Source: Planktothrix serta PCC 8927
GTDB lineage: Bacteria > Cyanobacteriota > Cyanobacteriia > Cyanobacteriales > Microcoleaceae
NCBI RefSeq assembly: GCF_900010725.2
Contig: NZ_LR734877.1
Location: forward strand, 105,430 to 169,429
Direction: 5' to 3'
DNA: 64,000 nucleotides
In this document: positions 29,515 to 38,276 of the stretch, one piece after another
How the letters are laid out: each line of letters opens with the position of its first letter
How positions within the stretch are numbered: the first letter of the stretch is position 1
Made by a program: the position numbers and the translations under genes
The notes under the pieces: generated by a model
What the model was told of the DNA's origin: nothing
Seen by the model: only the letters and a program-made list of their open reading frames with translations
The model's database searches: none

Positions 29515-29896
29515 GGTTGTCTATTGACCTCTGATTGTGCTACCCTGTTCGAGTAACAGGAAAAGGTAAAAAACCTGTATAAAAACCTAGTATGCCTAAC
29601 GGCAAAACACTGAACCTTGACAATTGAATCTATAGGGTTCTACTGCACAGTTCTAGTTTCCCCCAGCAGTGGGTAAAAGATTCATGGGAGCTAGGCAACC
29701 AGTTTTTGAAACAAATTTGTTTCAAGTAAAAAAAGAACTCGCAGCAGTTCGACAGGCTCACTGCGAATAGGATAGGACATATCCGAATTTACGCTTGGGG
29801 AGAATCCCACCTCTGATTAAAGGACTGTAAGGTACTTTGATTAAGTGGTTTCGTTGAACCTAGAATCCCCACGCCTTCATGCTGGGGAGTGTCAAA
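29515..29896 (+). mobile_element. Transposase-less IS200/IS605-like element with omega-RNA-like region
   Basis: No gene is present. Near the left end is the hairpin CCTGTT-CGAGT-AACAGG (about 29544-29560). The right end shows the pattern I associate with cyanobacterial IS605 elements: GTTGAACCTAGAATCCCC, an imperfect CCCCA/TGGGG hairpin and GAGTGTCAA at about 29886-29895. In between are several stem-loops (CTAGTTTCCC/GGGAGCTAG, TCGCAG/CTGCGA, TGGG/CCCA), as expected for a transposon guide RNA of the TnpB/IscB (HEARO) type. The assignment rests on memory of right-end and RNA patterns; the exact ends are uncertain. Confidence 0.5.
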
Positions 29897-30030
29897 TCTC
29901 TAAGTTCTATTACCTAAACAAGTCCAGAACCTTTAAGTAAATTATAAGTGCCGACAACGGAGTAGGTCAATATGATAACACAAAATAAATAAAAACGATT
30001 GATAGCTTATATGACGCTTTGGAGAGCATA

Positions 30031-30267
30031 ATGTTAAGAATTAGTATTGAAAACGTAGGAGATCACTTGAAAGCTCTCTTAGAAAGAGTAGCTCAAGGTG
30101 AAGAAATCATCTTAGTTGATGGCAGTAGAGAAGTTGCTAGACTTGTTCCCCCAAAAACAAGACAAGAATGGGTATTGCAAAGAAAAAGATTTCGAGACTC
30201 TGTACTTTTGACGGGGGAACCTTTGAGGGTGACAATTATTCAAGCCAGAGAAGGAGAACGGTATTGA
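30031..30267 (+). CDS. Phd/YefM-type antitoxin
   Basis: A 78-residue protein. The N-terminus MLRISIENVGDHLKALLERV followed by GEEIILVDGSREVARLVP is the Phd/YefM DNA-binding fold, and the polar C-terminus would wrap the toxin. ATG 30031 fits the family start better than TTG 30019. The toxin gene downstream is reduced to its C-terminal third, so this antitoxin is an orphan unless it guards against another toxin. Confidence 0.85.
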   Translation: MLRISIENVGDHLKALLERVAQGEEIILVDGSREVARLVPPKTRQEWVLQRKRFRDSVLLTGEPLRVTIIQAREGERY

Positions 30268-30421
30268 TTTATTTAGAAGATTTGATATTCCTTTACGAAC
30301 TTGGGATGCTTTGCATTTAGCGATCGCATTTTCTTATGAAATTTCTTTAATAACAGCAGATGAAGGTTTAGCTGCGAGTGCCAAGGTATTAGGAGTTCCA
30401 GTCCAAATTTTAAGACTTTAG
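30257..30421 (+). pseudogene. VapC-type PIN toxin, C-terminal remnant
   Basis: The frame beginning about 30257 and ending at TAG 30421 encodes DIPLRTWDALHLAIAFSYEI and SLITADEGLAASAKVL, the C-terminal part of a PIN ribonuclease with its later acidic residues. The N-terminal ~80 residues, including the first catalytic Asp, are missing, and no start codon precedes the fragment. The normal order (antitoxin, then toxin) is kept, so a deletion removed the toxin's 5' part. Confidence 0.75.
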
Positions 30422-30464
30422 CGCGATCGCTTTTATTGTTTGAATACAGGTTAATAGTAAAAAT

Positions 30465-30660
30465 GCGATCGCCTTGGCTAAATAATTAACAATTGAACCG
30501 TAGGGGGGGGTTCCGAGACCATCTTTAATGAGCAGTAATTATCTCCAAAAACCCGCCCTCTCTCTTCTCAGGCGATCACATTGAAGATGGGCGGGTTTAG
30601 CAAGGTTATTGGTGAGAATTGAATCTTGTTGCGGAACCCTCCCTTACAATCTTATTGATA
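30465..30660. repeat. Dispersed copy of the ~205-bp structured repeat
   Basis: It aligns with the units at 28125-28800 over about 196 bp, from GCGATCGCC to the CTTACAATC end, but with decayed arms (for example a run of eight G where others have GGGGCGGG). It contains both hairpin regions in the order of one complete unit, which helps define the unit boundaries. Confidence 0.8.
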
Positions 30661-30696
30661 AATGAACTGGTATATGACATATTCATCTTTTATTTA

Positions 30697-31206
30697 TTAT
30701 GGAATCAAAGGGTATTGTCGTAGTAGTTCTGTTGATGTGTTGTTTATTTGTTGACGATATCTATCGGGGCAAAGAGTGTGCAGACTTGCCAGCATTATTG
30801 CAGAACCTTCCAGGTTATCCCCATAACGGTTACCTCCTAAACTGTCAATAACCACCAACACCAAATTATCAGAACCCTGATAATTACAAATTGATTGAGC
30901 AAATTGGTATTTTTGTTCATTAGATAAGTGGCTCCATAAAGGTATTCCACCAATCCTATAATATGCACCATTAAAGCCATATAAAGTATTTGCTGCTTTA
31001 GCATCAATTTGCTGTCCTAATGATGAAGATCTATTATCAGCAAGTGAAAAAGAGGGAATATGGGAATTTTTAGAATTGCTAAATGGAATTAAAGAAGATG
31101 TTGGAACCTCGGAAGATACAGTTAAGCTAAAGCCATAACTAGGTAATATTCCTAGAGTTATAATATTTATGGTGATCAGGGAAATAATTTTTACAGAACG
31201 GAGCAT
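30697..31206 (-). CDS. Secreted protein of unknown function
   Basis: Starting at ATG 31206, which has AAGGAG ten bases upstream, the 169-residue product begins with a signal peptide (MLRSVKIISLITINIITLGI). A low-complexity Ser/Asn segment follows, then a compact domain (YGFNGAYYRIGGIPLWSHLS, VLVVIDSLGGNRYGDNLEGS) ending in CPDRYRQQ. A longer reading from 31299 would bury the signal peptide. It lies 134 bp downstream of the GTPase gene in the same direction. No family is recognised. Confidence 0.65.
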   Translation of the reverse strand: MLRSVKIISLITINIITLGILPSYGFSLTVSSEVPTSSLIPFSNSKNSHIPSFSLADNRSSSLGQQIDAKAANTLYGFNGAYYRIGGIPLWSHLSNEQKYQFAQSICNYQGSDNLVLVVIDSLGGNRYGDNLEGSAIMLASLHTLCPDRYRQQINNTSTELLRQYPLIP

Positions 31207-31340
31207 AAGTTTAAGTCTCCTTAAATCGGTTAATTTTACGAAAACGGGTATACAAGTTATGAAGAATTCAATGTTTTTGATTAAGAGTAGGCTAATCATT
31301 GTCTACAGTAAGCTGTTAATGACTACCCTACTCTATTAGT

Positions 31341-33650
31341 TTAAGGTTGTTGCTTGGATATTCCATCGGCAACGGCTAGAGCAATGGGTAAAATAAAGAC
31401 ATATTCAGATAATTTCTGATTAAATACACCATCTATCTGAGATTTTCCTTCCTGCTGTATCTTTGATGTATTTTTACCGAGAGCCGAAACAGCTAAATAG
31501 TAAACAGAATCTTTCCCTAATGTAGCTTCTAACCTTTGCATTAACCGAACTTCTGCTAACTGGTTTAGGGATACTTTGAAAGCAGGAACAGCATCTTCCC
31601 CTAACGCATTCCCCATATTTAATAAACACTTCCGCACTTCATCAGACATCATCCTTCCCATGTCTTTTTGCTGTAAAACTTTACTCTTTTTAGCAGAAGT
31701 CTCTTTATTGTCTTTACTCTTGAAGTTATACCCGGTTCCTCCCAGTGAACAGAATCCATCAAAAGACTCATCATCCAGTTTATCAAAGTTTGAGGGGACA
31801 AAAATACCTAGACTGATCATTTTTTCGTAGAAACTGTTGAAAAATAATCGGTCTTGTTCTCCATCCTTTTTAGCATAGAGGTCTGATTTGGGAATCACAC
31901 AGATAAAATTTGTCCCTGATAAATTACCTCTTTGGCTTTCTAAATCACCGATGATTTGCTCCAAAAGATATAACTGATTAACCTCCGCCACGTTATTCTC
32001 GCGTGATTGATTAACGACTTCATAATTTTCAGAAACGGGTTTCCAAATTTCTGCATTGCGACTTTTAGTCAATTTTTCTCGAATAGTAGGTTCAATTGAT
32101 AAGTCAAAGAAAAAGACAATTGTATTCGCATTTTTCAGAATTCTTAGTACCCAAGGTTGCGAACCTTGTTGCGTCAAACTACGTGCAACATCTTCCCCAG
32201 CTATATCCGTAAACACAAAGTGAGTTTTATTGAAATTAGTTGAACCAATTTCAGGAAACTGTACAGATAGTTTAATACTGGTTTTAGAACCTGTTTTTGT
32301 GGGTGGAGGAATCAGCCCATTACGGTAATCTTTCTCTAGCTTTTGTAATCGTTCTCGGTCATCTGGTAAGTCAAGGGCTACAGTTGCTCCCAAGACTTGT
32401 ACATGATCGAAAAAAGAAACTAATCCTGTCAGTAAAAGACATGATTTTCCAGTACCTGGACTTCCTAGTAAAATAATTGAGTGAGTTTCCGTTTCTTTTG
32501 GATACCAACCGCAACGTTTATTATTTTCTCCTGAAGGCCCAGTACATGAGAAATTGACTAGCTTATAAATCTCTTGACCCCATTGTTGAACAAGTTTTCT
32601 AACTAACTCTTCAAGTTGATCTTCACTATTTTGTTTAGTAGCAGCCTGGGGAATACTTGAGACTTTTTGTGTGCTTTGTTGCTTGGAAACTTTTTCTTTA
32701 CTAGATTTTAAGAGTTTCTGGAAATTGTCTGATAATCTCAGTTTAGGATTACCTAATACCACTTCAGAGTGAAGAATATCTAGTAAATTACGGTACGATA
32801 TAATGGTCTGGCGGGGTAAAGTAAATGGCACATTATGCTCGATAGAGATTTTTTTGAGTGCATAAAAATCACATTTTGTACTTTTATGTCCCAGAACTAT
32901 TGCCAAAACAAATTGCCCTCTAATAATAGCTTTTAGTAATCCTTCATCATCTTTTCTTTTAGTATGCAGTTCCTCTAACTTCTGTAAGTACCATTGAATC
33001 GTAGGACAAACCTCATGGAGTAGTTCCTTGAGTTTTTTTCTCTCTGGATCACCTTCAGTTTCTTTCATCCATTCAAATACATTTCTCTGATCAAAAATTA
33101 AGTCCATCAAAGAACCAATTAGAGAACGGGGTTCTATACCACGCAGCAGAGATTTACATTCTTGATCTAAAATTTCTTGGTTAGTTTCTGTTTTGAGTGG
33201 AAATTTATCATAATTTCTGATTTGCTCAAAAAAATCTAACTTGTTCTCAACAAAATTTTCCGCAGCGTCTTTGCCTAAAATACCTCGATACATACCTCGA
33301 TGAGATAATTCCCGTTGATTTTGAATTTCATCATTGTTTTCCTCGTCTTCATCATCAATATCAACAGTTTTATCGTCAGAAAAAAAGTCTCTTTCCTGAC
33401 TGTAGGGATAACGGCCATCAGTGGATGGTTTTAATAACAAATTTCTTTGTTCTAATTTAGTTTCTAGTCGTTCTAAGAAAAGCCGTAGAGCCGCAATATT
33501 GCCATCTAACTCTAAGCGGAAGTTATCCGTCAAAATCATTTCATAGCCTTGAGTTCTGATGCCAATGGGAGAACCACAAGCAGGACAAGTAATATAGCTA
33601 TCTTCACTTTCGGCTGTTTTCAGAAAATCAAATACTGTATTGGATGTCAT
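31341..33650 (-). CDS. Large P-loop GTPase-like protein with N-terminal zinc-ribbon-like motif
   Basis: The 769-residue protein starts with a CPACGSP motif (residues 22-28). An acidic linker, a helical region and a C-terminal GTPase domain follow. In the latter, LLGSPGTGKSCLL is Walker A at about 394-406, FTDIAGEDVAR is the switch II-like motif at about 480-490, and ICVIPKSD at about 583-590 stands where NKxD is expected. It resembles the TRAFAC/double-GTPase group found in bacterial conflict-type operons, but I could not confirm this. There is no membrane segment. Neighbours on the same strand encode secreted and membrane proteins. Confidence 0.75.
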   Translation of the reverse strand: MTSNTVFDFLKTAESEDSYITCPACGSPIGIRTQGYEMILTDNFRLELDGNIAALRLFLERLETKLEQRNLLLKPSTDGRYPYSQERDFFSDDKTVDIDDEDEENNDEIQNQRELSHRGMYRGILGKDAAENFVENKLDFFEQIRNYDKFPLKTETNQEILDQECKSLLRGIEPRSLIGSLMDLIFDQRNVFEWMKETEGDPERKKLKELLHEVCPTIQWYLQKLEELHTKRKDDEGLLKAIIRGQFVLAIVLGHKSTKCDFYALKKISIEHNVPFTLPRQTIISYRNLLDILHSEVVLGNPKLRLSDNFQKLLKSSKEKVSKQQSTQKVSSIPQAATKQNSEDQLEELVRKLVQQWGQEIYKLVNFSCTGPSGENNKRCGWYPKETETHSIILLGSPGTGKSCLLLTGLVSFFDHVQVLGATVALDLPDDRERLQKLEKDYRNGLIPPPTKTGSKTSIKLSVQFPEIGSTNFNKTHFVFTDIAGEDVARSLTQQGSQPWVLRILKNANTIVFFFDLSIEPTIREKLTKSRNAEIWKPVSENYEVVNQSRENNVAEVNQLYLLEQIIGDLESQRGNLSGTNFICVIPKSDLYAKKDGEQDRLFFNSFYEKMISLGIFVPSNFDKLDDESFDGFCSLGGTGYNFKSKDNKETSAKKSKVLQQKDMGRMMSDEVRKCLLNMGNALGEDAVPAFKVSLNQLAEVRLMQRLEATLGKDSVYYLAVSALGKNTSKIQQEGKSQIDGVFNQKLSEYVFILPIALAVADGISKQQP

Positions 33651-33707
33651 AATTGATGTTACTCCTAAATTGTTTGGAAGAAGATGTGTTAAATTTTTTT
33701 TAATTAC

Positions 33708-33746
33708 TGATCACTCATTTTCGTATTATTTTTAAATGAGTGATCA
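33708..33746. other. Long hairpin between the secreted-protein and GTPase genes
   Basis: A perfect 13-bp inverted repeat (TGATCACTCATTT / AAATGAGTGATCA) with a 13-nt loop. The right arm overlaps the self-palindrome GAGTGATCACTC. Transcribed leftward, it would lie in the leader of the GTPase mRNA; attenuation or operator use is possible. Confidence 0.6.
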
Positions 33747-33787
33747 CTCAAAATAGCAATGACTAAAAGTCACAGCATGATCATATT

Positions 33788-34177
33788 TTAGTAAGCGTAA
33801 GTTCTACTAATTCCGGCTGATTTCCCTGTCCGTTCATTGATGATAGTAGTCCAACGATCATCATTGATAATGATAGTAACTACATCACCAACGTCCGTTC
33901 CAATAGGACTGCCATAGTAAACATCATATTTTTTACCACTGGCAACACTTTTGACTGTGATATACCCAGAACTAGAATAATAACTTGTAGATATAACAGT
34001 AAAAGCCACTCGCTGTGATGCTGCAATAATGTAACTCGGTATAGAAACTTCTATAGTCCCAGAATCATCCGTTACAGTTGACTTAGCTAGTACAGGTAAA
34101 TTAGCAATCAAAGGGGAAGAAGTCACTAAGATTAGAGTAGAAATAAGGCACAGTTTATGGTTTTTAAGAATAGACAT
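33788..34177 (-). CDS. Small secreted beta-rich protein, unknown
   Basis: Starting at ATG 34177, preceded by AGGAG, the 129-residue product has a signal peptide (MSILKNHKLCLISTLILVTS) ending near LPVLAKS. A mature domain of alternating beta segments follows (VAFTVISTSYYSSSGYITVK, GSPIGTDVGDVVTIIINDD). It is probably periplasmic or extracellular. An upstream start at 34207 would add ten charged residues before the signal peptide. No family is recognised. It is probably co-transcribed with the 34255-34416 gene. Confidence 0.65.
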   Translation of the reverse strand: MSILKNHKLCLISTLILVTSSPLIANLPVLAKSTVTDDSGTIEVSIPSYIIAASQRVAFTVISTSYYSSSGYITVKSVASGKKYDVYYGSPIGTDVGDVVTIIINDDRWTTIINERTGKSAGISRTYAY

Positions 34178-34254
34178 GATATTTCTCCTGGTTTTAGGGT
34201 AAAGCACAGTTCAAAAACAAAAAAATCTCAACAGCATAACTGGCTAAGAGTGAC

Positions 34255-34416
34255 TTACTTGGCTGGGAGACACAACAATATAATTAATGAAAATAAACCA
34301 AAAACAAAACCCAGCCAAAACCATGTTTGCGAATCTCTATTTTTCTTTTCTGCAATCGTTGCACAAGCAGCACCAAAAAGCCCACCCACTACAACTAGAA
34401 TAATTAACCCTTCCAT
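34255..34416 (-). CDS. Small two-helix membrane protein
   Basis: A 53-residue product from ATG 34416: MEGLIILVVVGGLFGAACAT is one membrane helix with a glycine/alanine face, AEKKNRDSQTW is a polar loop, and FWLGFVFGLFSLIILLCLP is a second helix. A GAGGG motif lies upstream. It is the first gene of the leftward group that includes a secreted protein and the GTPase. Small size and lack of homology knowledge keep confidence moderate. Confidence 0.55.
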   Translation of the reverse strand: MEGLIILVVVGGLFGAACATIAEKKNRDSQTWFWLGFVFGLFSLIILLCLPAK

Positions 34417-34474
34417 GACCCAGCCCTCAATACGCAGCAACTTTAATGATGGCAATAGCCTACCACCCTATCAG

Positions 34475-34529
34475 GTGAATAAAAGTTGCCAAAAAGTGAA
34501 ATTAGAGGTAGTATAAAGTGAATAAAAGT
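34475..34529. promoter_or_regulatory. 12-bp direct repeat in divergent intergenic region
   Basis: GTGAATAAAAGT occurs at 34475-34486 and 34518-34529, 43 bp apart (about four helical turns), and the related AAAAGTGAA occurs at 34493-34500 and 34524-34532. The site lies between the leftward GTPase group and the rightward STAND gene, so it may be a shared operator. No regulator is assigned. Confidence 0.4.
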
Positions 34530-34608
34530 GAAAAAAATAGATCTTGCTCCTGATCCACTGGCCACTATAGCCTGTTGAAACAACGATTAATTAATTCAAG
34601 AACGTGCG

Positions 34609-37600
34609 ATGGATACTGAAAAAATCGAACAAATTGTTGCATCTATCAATCAGATTGTTTATCACAAACAAGGAAAATCCTTGAAAGATATTCAAGTGGA
34701 TATTCTACGGGGAGCCTTCAAGCAAGAGGAGTATATTAAAATTGCTCATGCTAACAACAGAAGCCCAGATAGTATAAAAAAAGAAGCGTCTTTACTGTGG
34801 AAGTTATTGAGTGAAGTTTTTGGCGAAACAATTACAAAAACTCGTTTAGAAGTGTTAAAGCGAAAGGTTGCTAATTTATCTACTTCTCATCAATTTTCTA
34901 ATTCTGATCAAGATTGGGCGGATGCGCCGGATGTGTCGAGTATTGTAGGACGAGAAATTGATGTAAATACTCTTAAACAATGGGTTGTTGGCGATCGCTG
35001 TCGTCTAGTTACTATTGTTGGACTTCCGGGGAAAGGAAAAACCAGTCTGACTGTAAAATTAGCTCAAGAGGTGAGTGGAGAATTTGAGGGAATTATTTGG
35101 CGATCGCTTTTAAACTCCCTTTCCATACAAGATCTAATTAAAGACTGGATTTTATTTTTTTCCGATCAACAAAAGATGGATTTACCGGATCGTCTTGATC
35201 AACAAATTAATCTGTTAATTTCTTATTTAAAACAACATCGCTATTTATTAATTTTAGATAATGTCGAGACTATTTTAGCTAAAGAAACTCAAGCCGGAAA
35301 CTATAAATCCGGTTATGAAGACTATCATCAACTATTAGAAAAAATTGCTCAAGTTCCCCATCAAAGTTGTCTCTTGTTAACCAGTCGAGTTAAAGTTCAT
35401 CATTTAGAAAAATTCGTAGGTCAACATCAACCCGTGCGTTGCTTTGTGGTGGGAGGATTAACCGTTAATCCTGTTAAACAACTGTTTCAAGAAAAAGGTG
35501 AATTTATCGCTACAGAAACTGAATGGGAAACTTTAGTTAATTATTATCAAGGAAATCCCCTGGCTTTAAAATTAACCGCTTGTCATATTCAAACGGTTTT
35601 TGCAGGAAATATTCAGGATTTTTTAAAAGTTGGAAACTTAGTTTTTAAAGATATACAGGATTTATTAGATTGGCATTTTCAGTATTGCAGTCCTGAAGAA
35701 CATAACGTTTTATTTTGGTTAGCGATTTATCGAGAACCTGTTTCCATTACTGAATTAAAAGACCATATAGTTTCAGTGAATATTCAACAGCATTTATTAG
35801 ATTATTTAGAATCCTTACAAAACCGAATGCTCCTAGAAAAAACGGCTATTCAACAGTGCTTTACCCTACAACCCGTGTTAATGGAATATGTTACCGAAAA
35901 ATTGATTACCACCGTCACCCCAGAATTAATTACGGGAGAGTTTAATGTATTTAATAGTCATAGTTTAATTCTGGCGACTTGTAAAGATTATATCAGAACT
36001 AGCCAAATTACAATGATTATTAATCCTATCATAGAATCTTTATTATCATTATCTCAATTTGAAAGTCTTTTTAAATTAGAAAATCATTTCACAAAATTAG
36101 TAATTCAAGCTCAAGAAAAATATCCCCAGAAACCCGGTTATATTGGGGGTAATTTAATTAATCTATTTTGCTATTTAAAAACCGATTTAAACAGTTATAA
36201 TTTCTCTCGTCTGGCAATTTGGGAAGCTAATTTACAAGGAATTAACCTACAAAACGTTGATTTTTCTTACTGTCATTTCAAAAATACCGTTTTTACGCAA
36301 TCTTTTGGAGGAATTCATTCCTTAGCATTTACTCCCGATGGTGCTATTTTAGCGGCGGGAGATTCTAATGGTTATATTCACTTTTTAAACCCAGAAGATG
36401 GACAACCAATTCTCAGTTTTGGTAAACATAAATGGTGGACGGTTGCTCTCGCCTTTAATTCCGATGGTGAAAAATTAGTCAGTAGTAGTTTAAATCCTAC
36501 TGTTAAAATTTGGAATGCAAAAACGGGTCAATTGTTAAAGAATTTAGAAGGACATAAAAGTTGGGTTTGGACAGTGGCTTTTAGTCCCGATAATCAAATT
36601 ATCGCCAGTGGAAGTGATGACAAAACGATTAAATTTTGGGATGCTAATAATGGTCAATTATTGAGGACTTTAGACGCTCATAACGGTTGGGTTTTAAGTG
36701 TGGCGTTTAGTCCTAAGTCCCGAATTTTAGCCAGTGGAAGCTATGATAAAACGATTAAACTTTGGGATATTGAAACGGGAGACTGTTTACAAACTTTGAA
36801 GGGACATGAAGATGCGATTTGGTGTGTAGCATTTAGTCCTGATGGTCAAACTTTAGCCAGTTGTGGATTTGAAAAAATTATTAGAATTTGGGATATCAAA
36901 ACAGGGGACTGTTATCGGATTTTGTCAGGACATCAAAAGGAAATTAAAGTGTTAGCGTTTAGTCCCGATGGCGAAACTTTAGCCAGTGGAGATTTTACCT
37001 CAACGGTGAAGTTTTGGAGGGTGAAAACAGGGGAATGTCGAGGAAGTTTAAAACACCATCAAACGGGAATTCGCGCTTTAGCTTTTAGTCCTGATAATCA
37101 AACCGTAGCGACGGGAGATAATGACCAAATTATTAAACTTTGGGATACTAAAACAAGAAAATGTATCAAGACATTTTGGGGATATACTAACTGGGTTTGG
37201 TCAATTGCGTTGAGTCGTGATGGTCAGAGGTTAGCGAGTAGTCATTTAGACCATAAAGTGAGATTGTGGAATCCTCAAACCCAAGAGTGTTTAAGTACGT
37301 TAACCGGACATACCGCTTGGGTGTGGTCGGTGGCGTTTAGTCCTGATGGAAAAACGGTGGCGAGTAGTGGCGATGATGAAACCATCCGACTTTGGGATGT
37401 GGAGACGGGGGAGTGTTACAAATGTTTGAAATATCCGACTGAAAAGTATCAAGGAGGAATTTGGACGATTGCTTTTAGTGGAGATGGTTTATATATCGCC
37501 AGTGGGGGTCAAGATACAACGATTAAAATTTGGAATCTTAAAACTAATAAATTTCACGTTTTAGCAGGACATCAAAGTTGGGTTTGGACGGTGACTTTTC

Positions 37601-38169
37601 ATCCTAATTTTCCGATTTTAGCCAGTGGAAGCGATGACCAAACGATTAAAATTTGGGATATTAAAACGGGAGAATGTTTACAAACGTTACGGGGACATCA
37701 CAATAAAGTTAGGTCAATTGCGTTTAGTCCAGACAGTCAATTTTTAGTCAGTGGAAGCGAAGATGAAACGGTCAAACTTTGGGATTTAGAGACGGGAAAA
37801 TGTGTTTATACTTTATTGGGACATGAAGGTTGGATTTGGTCGGTTGATTTTAGTCCTGATGGTCAAATTATCGCCAGTGGAAGTGATGATTTTAAAGTGA
37901 AACTCTGGGATTTTAAGACGGGAAAATGTCTCTATACGTTAAAAAAACATACTAATACTGTTACATCTGTTATGTTTAATCCCCATAGTCAAATATTGAT
38001 CAGTGGGAGTGAAGATGGAACGATTAAGTTTTGGCACGTTCCCACGAAAAAATGTGTAAAAAGTTTAATTATTCCTAACTCTTATACTAACATGAATATT
38101 ATAGGAAGTCAAGGGTTAACAGAAGGTCAAAAGAAATGTTTAAAAGCGTTGGGTGCGGTAGAATATTAG
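34609..38169 (+). CDS. HTH/NB-ARC (STAND NTPase) protein with 14 WD40 repeats
   Basis: The 1186-residue protein has an N-terminal winged-helix-like domain (KSLKDIQVDILRGAFKQEEY, residues 1-92) of the kind found on many cyanobacterial signalling NTPases. Next is an NB-ARC module with Walker A GLPGKGKTSL at 138-147 and Walker B YLLILDNVE. Then come a winged-helix region, a short pentapeptide-like stretch (LQGINLQNVDFSYCHF) and fourteen WD40 repeats of about 42 residues (units like VAFSPDGQIIASGSDDKTIK), enough for two seven-bladed propellers. Such STAND proteins are molecular switches; many act in defence or programmed responses, but this one's trigger and output are unknown. Confidence 0.93.
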   Translation: MDTEKIEQIVASINQIVYHKQGKSLKDIQVDILRGAFKQEEYIKIAHANNRSPDSIKKEASLLWKLLSEVFGETITKTRLEVLKRKVANLSTSHQFSNSDQDWADAPDVSSIVGREIDVNTLKQWVVGDRCRLVTIVGLPGKGKTSLTVKLAQEVSGEFEGIIWRSLLNSLSIQDLIKDWILFFSDQQKMDLPDRLDQQINLLISYLKQHRYLLILDNVETILAKETQAGNYKSGYEDYHQLLEKIAQVPHQSCLLLTSRVKVHHLEKFVGQHQPVRCFVVGGLTVNPVKQLFQEKGEFIATETEWETLVNYYQGNPLALKLTACHIQTVFAGNIQDFLKVGNLVFKDIQDLLDWHFQYCSPEEHNVLFWLAIYREPVSITELKDHIVSVNIQQHLLDYLESLQNRMLLEKTAIQQCFTLQPVLMEYVTEKLITTVTPELITGEFNVFNSHSLILATCKDYIRTSQITMIINPIIESLLSLSQFESLFKLENHFTKLVIQAQEKYPQKPGYIGGNLINLFCYLKTDLNSYNFSRLAIWEANLQGINLQNVDFSYCHFKNTVFTQSFGGIHSLAFTPDGAILAAGDSNGYIHFLNPEDGQPILSFGKHKWWTVALAFNSDGEKLVSSSLNPTVKIWNAKTGQLLKNLEGHKSWVWTVAFSPDNQIIASGSDDKTIKFWDANNGQLLRTLDAHNGWVLSVAFSPKSRILASGSYDKTIKLWDIETGDCLQTLKGHEDAIWCVAFSPDGQTLASCGFEKIIRIWDIKTGDCYRILSGHQKEIKVLAFSPDGETLASGDFTSTVKFWRVKTGECRGSLKHHQTGIRALAFSPDNQTVATGDNDQIIKLWDTKTRKCIKTFWGYTNWVWSIALSRDGQRLASSHLDHKVRLWNPQTQECLSTLTGHTAWVWSVAFSPDGKTVASSGDDETIRLWDVETGECYKCLKYPTEKYQGGIWTIAFSGDGLYIASGGQDTTIKIWNLKTNKFHVLAGHQSWVWTVTFHPNFPILASGSDDQTIKIWDIKTGECLQTLRGHHNKVRSIAFSPDSQFLVSGSEDETVKLWDLETGKCVYTLLGHEGWIWSVDFSPDGQIIASGSDDFKVKLWDFKTGKCLYTLKKHTNTVTSVMFNPHSQILISGSEDGTIKFWHVPTKKCVKSLIIPNSYTNMNIIGSQGLTEGQKKCLKALGAVEY

Positions 38170-38241
38170 CTATAGAACTTTAAAAGGGTCAAGCGTTGAA
38201 TATTACCACAAAGACACAAAGACACAAAGAAGATACAACTT

Positions 38242-38271
38242 TGTAGAGACGTTGAATTCAACGTCTCTACA
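38242..38271. repeat. 30-bp perfect palindrome, copy 3
   Basis: The same TGTAGAGACGTTG arms with centre AATT, again perfectly palindromic. It lies between the convergent STAND gene and lepA, six bases from the lepA stop, and probably serves as a two-way terminator. A degenerate direct repeat AAAGACACA precedes it. Confidence 0.85.
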
Positions 38272-38276
38272 ATCAT

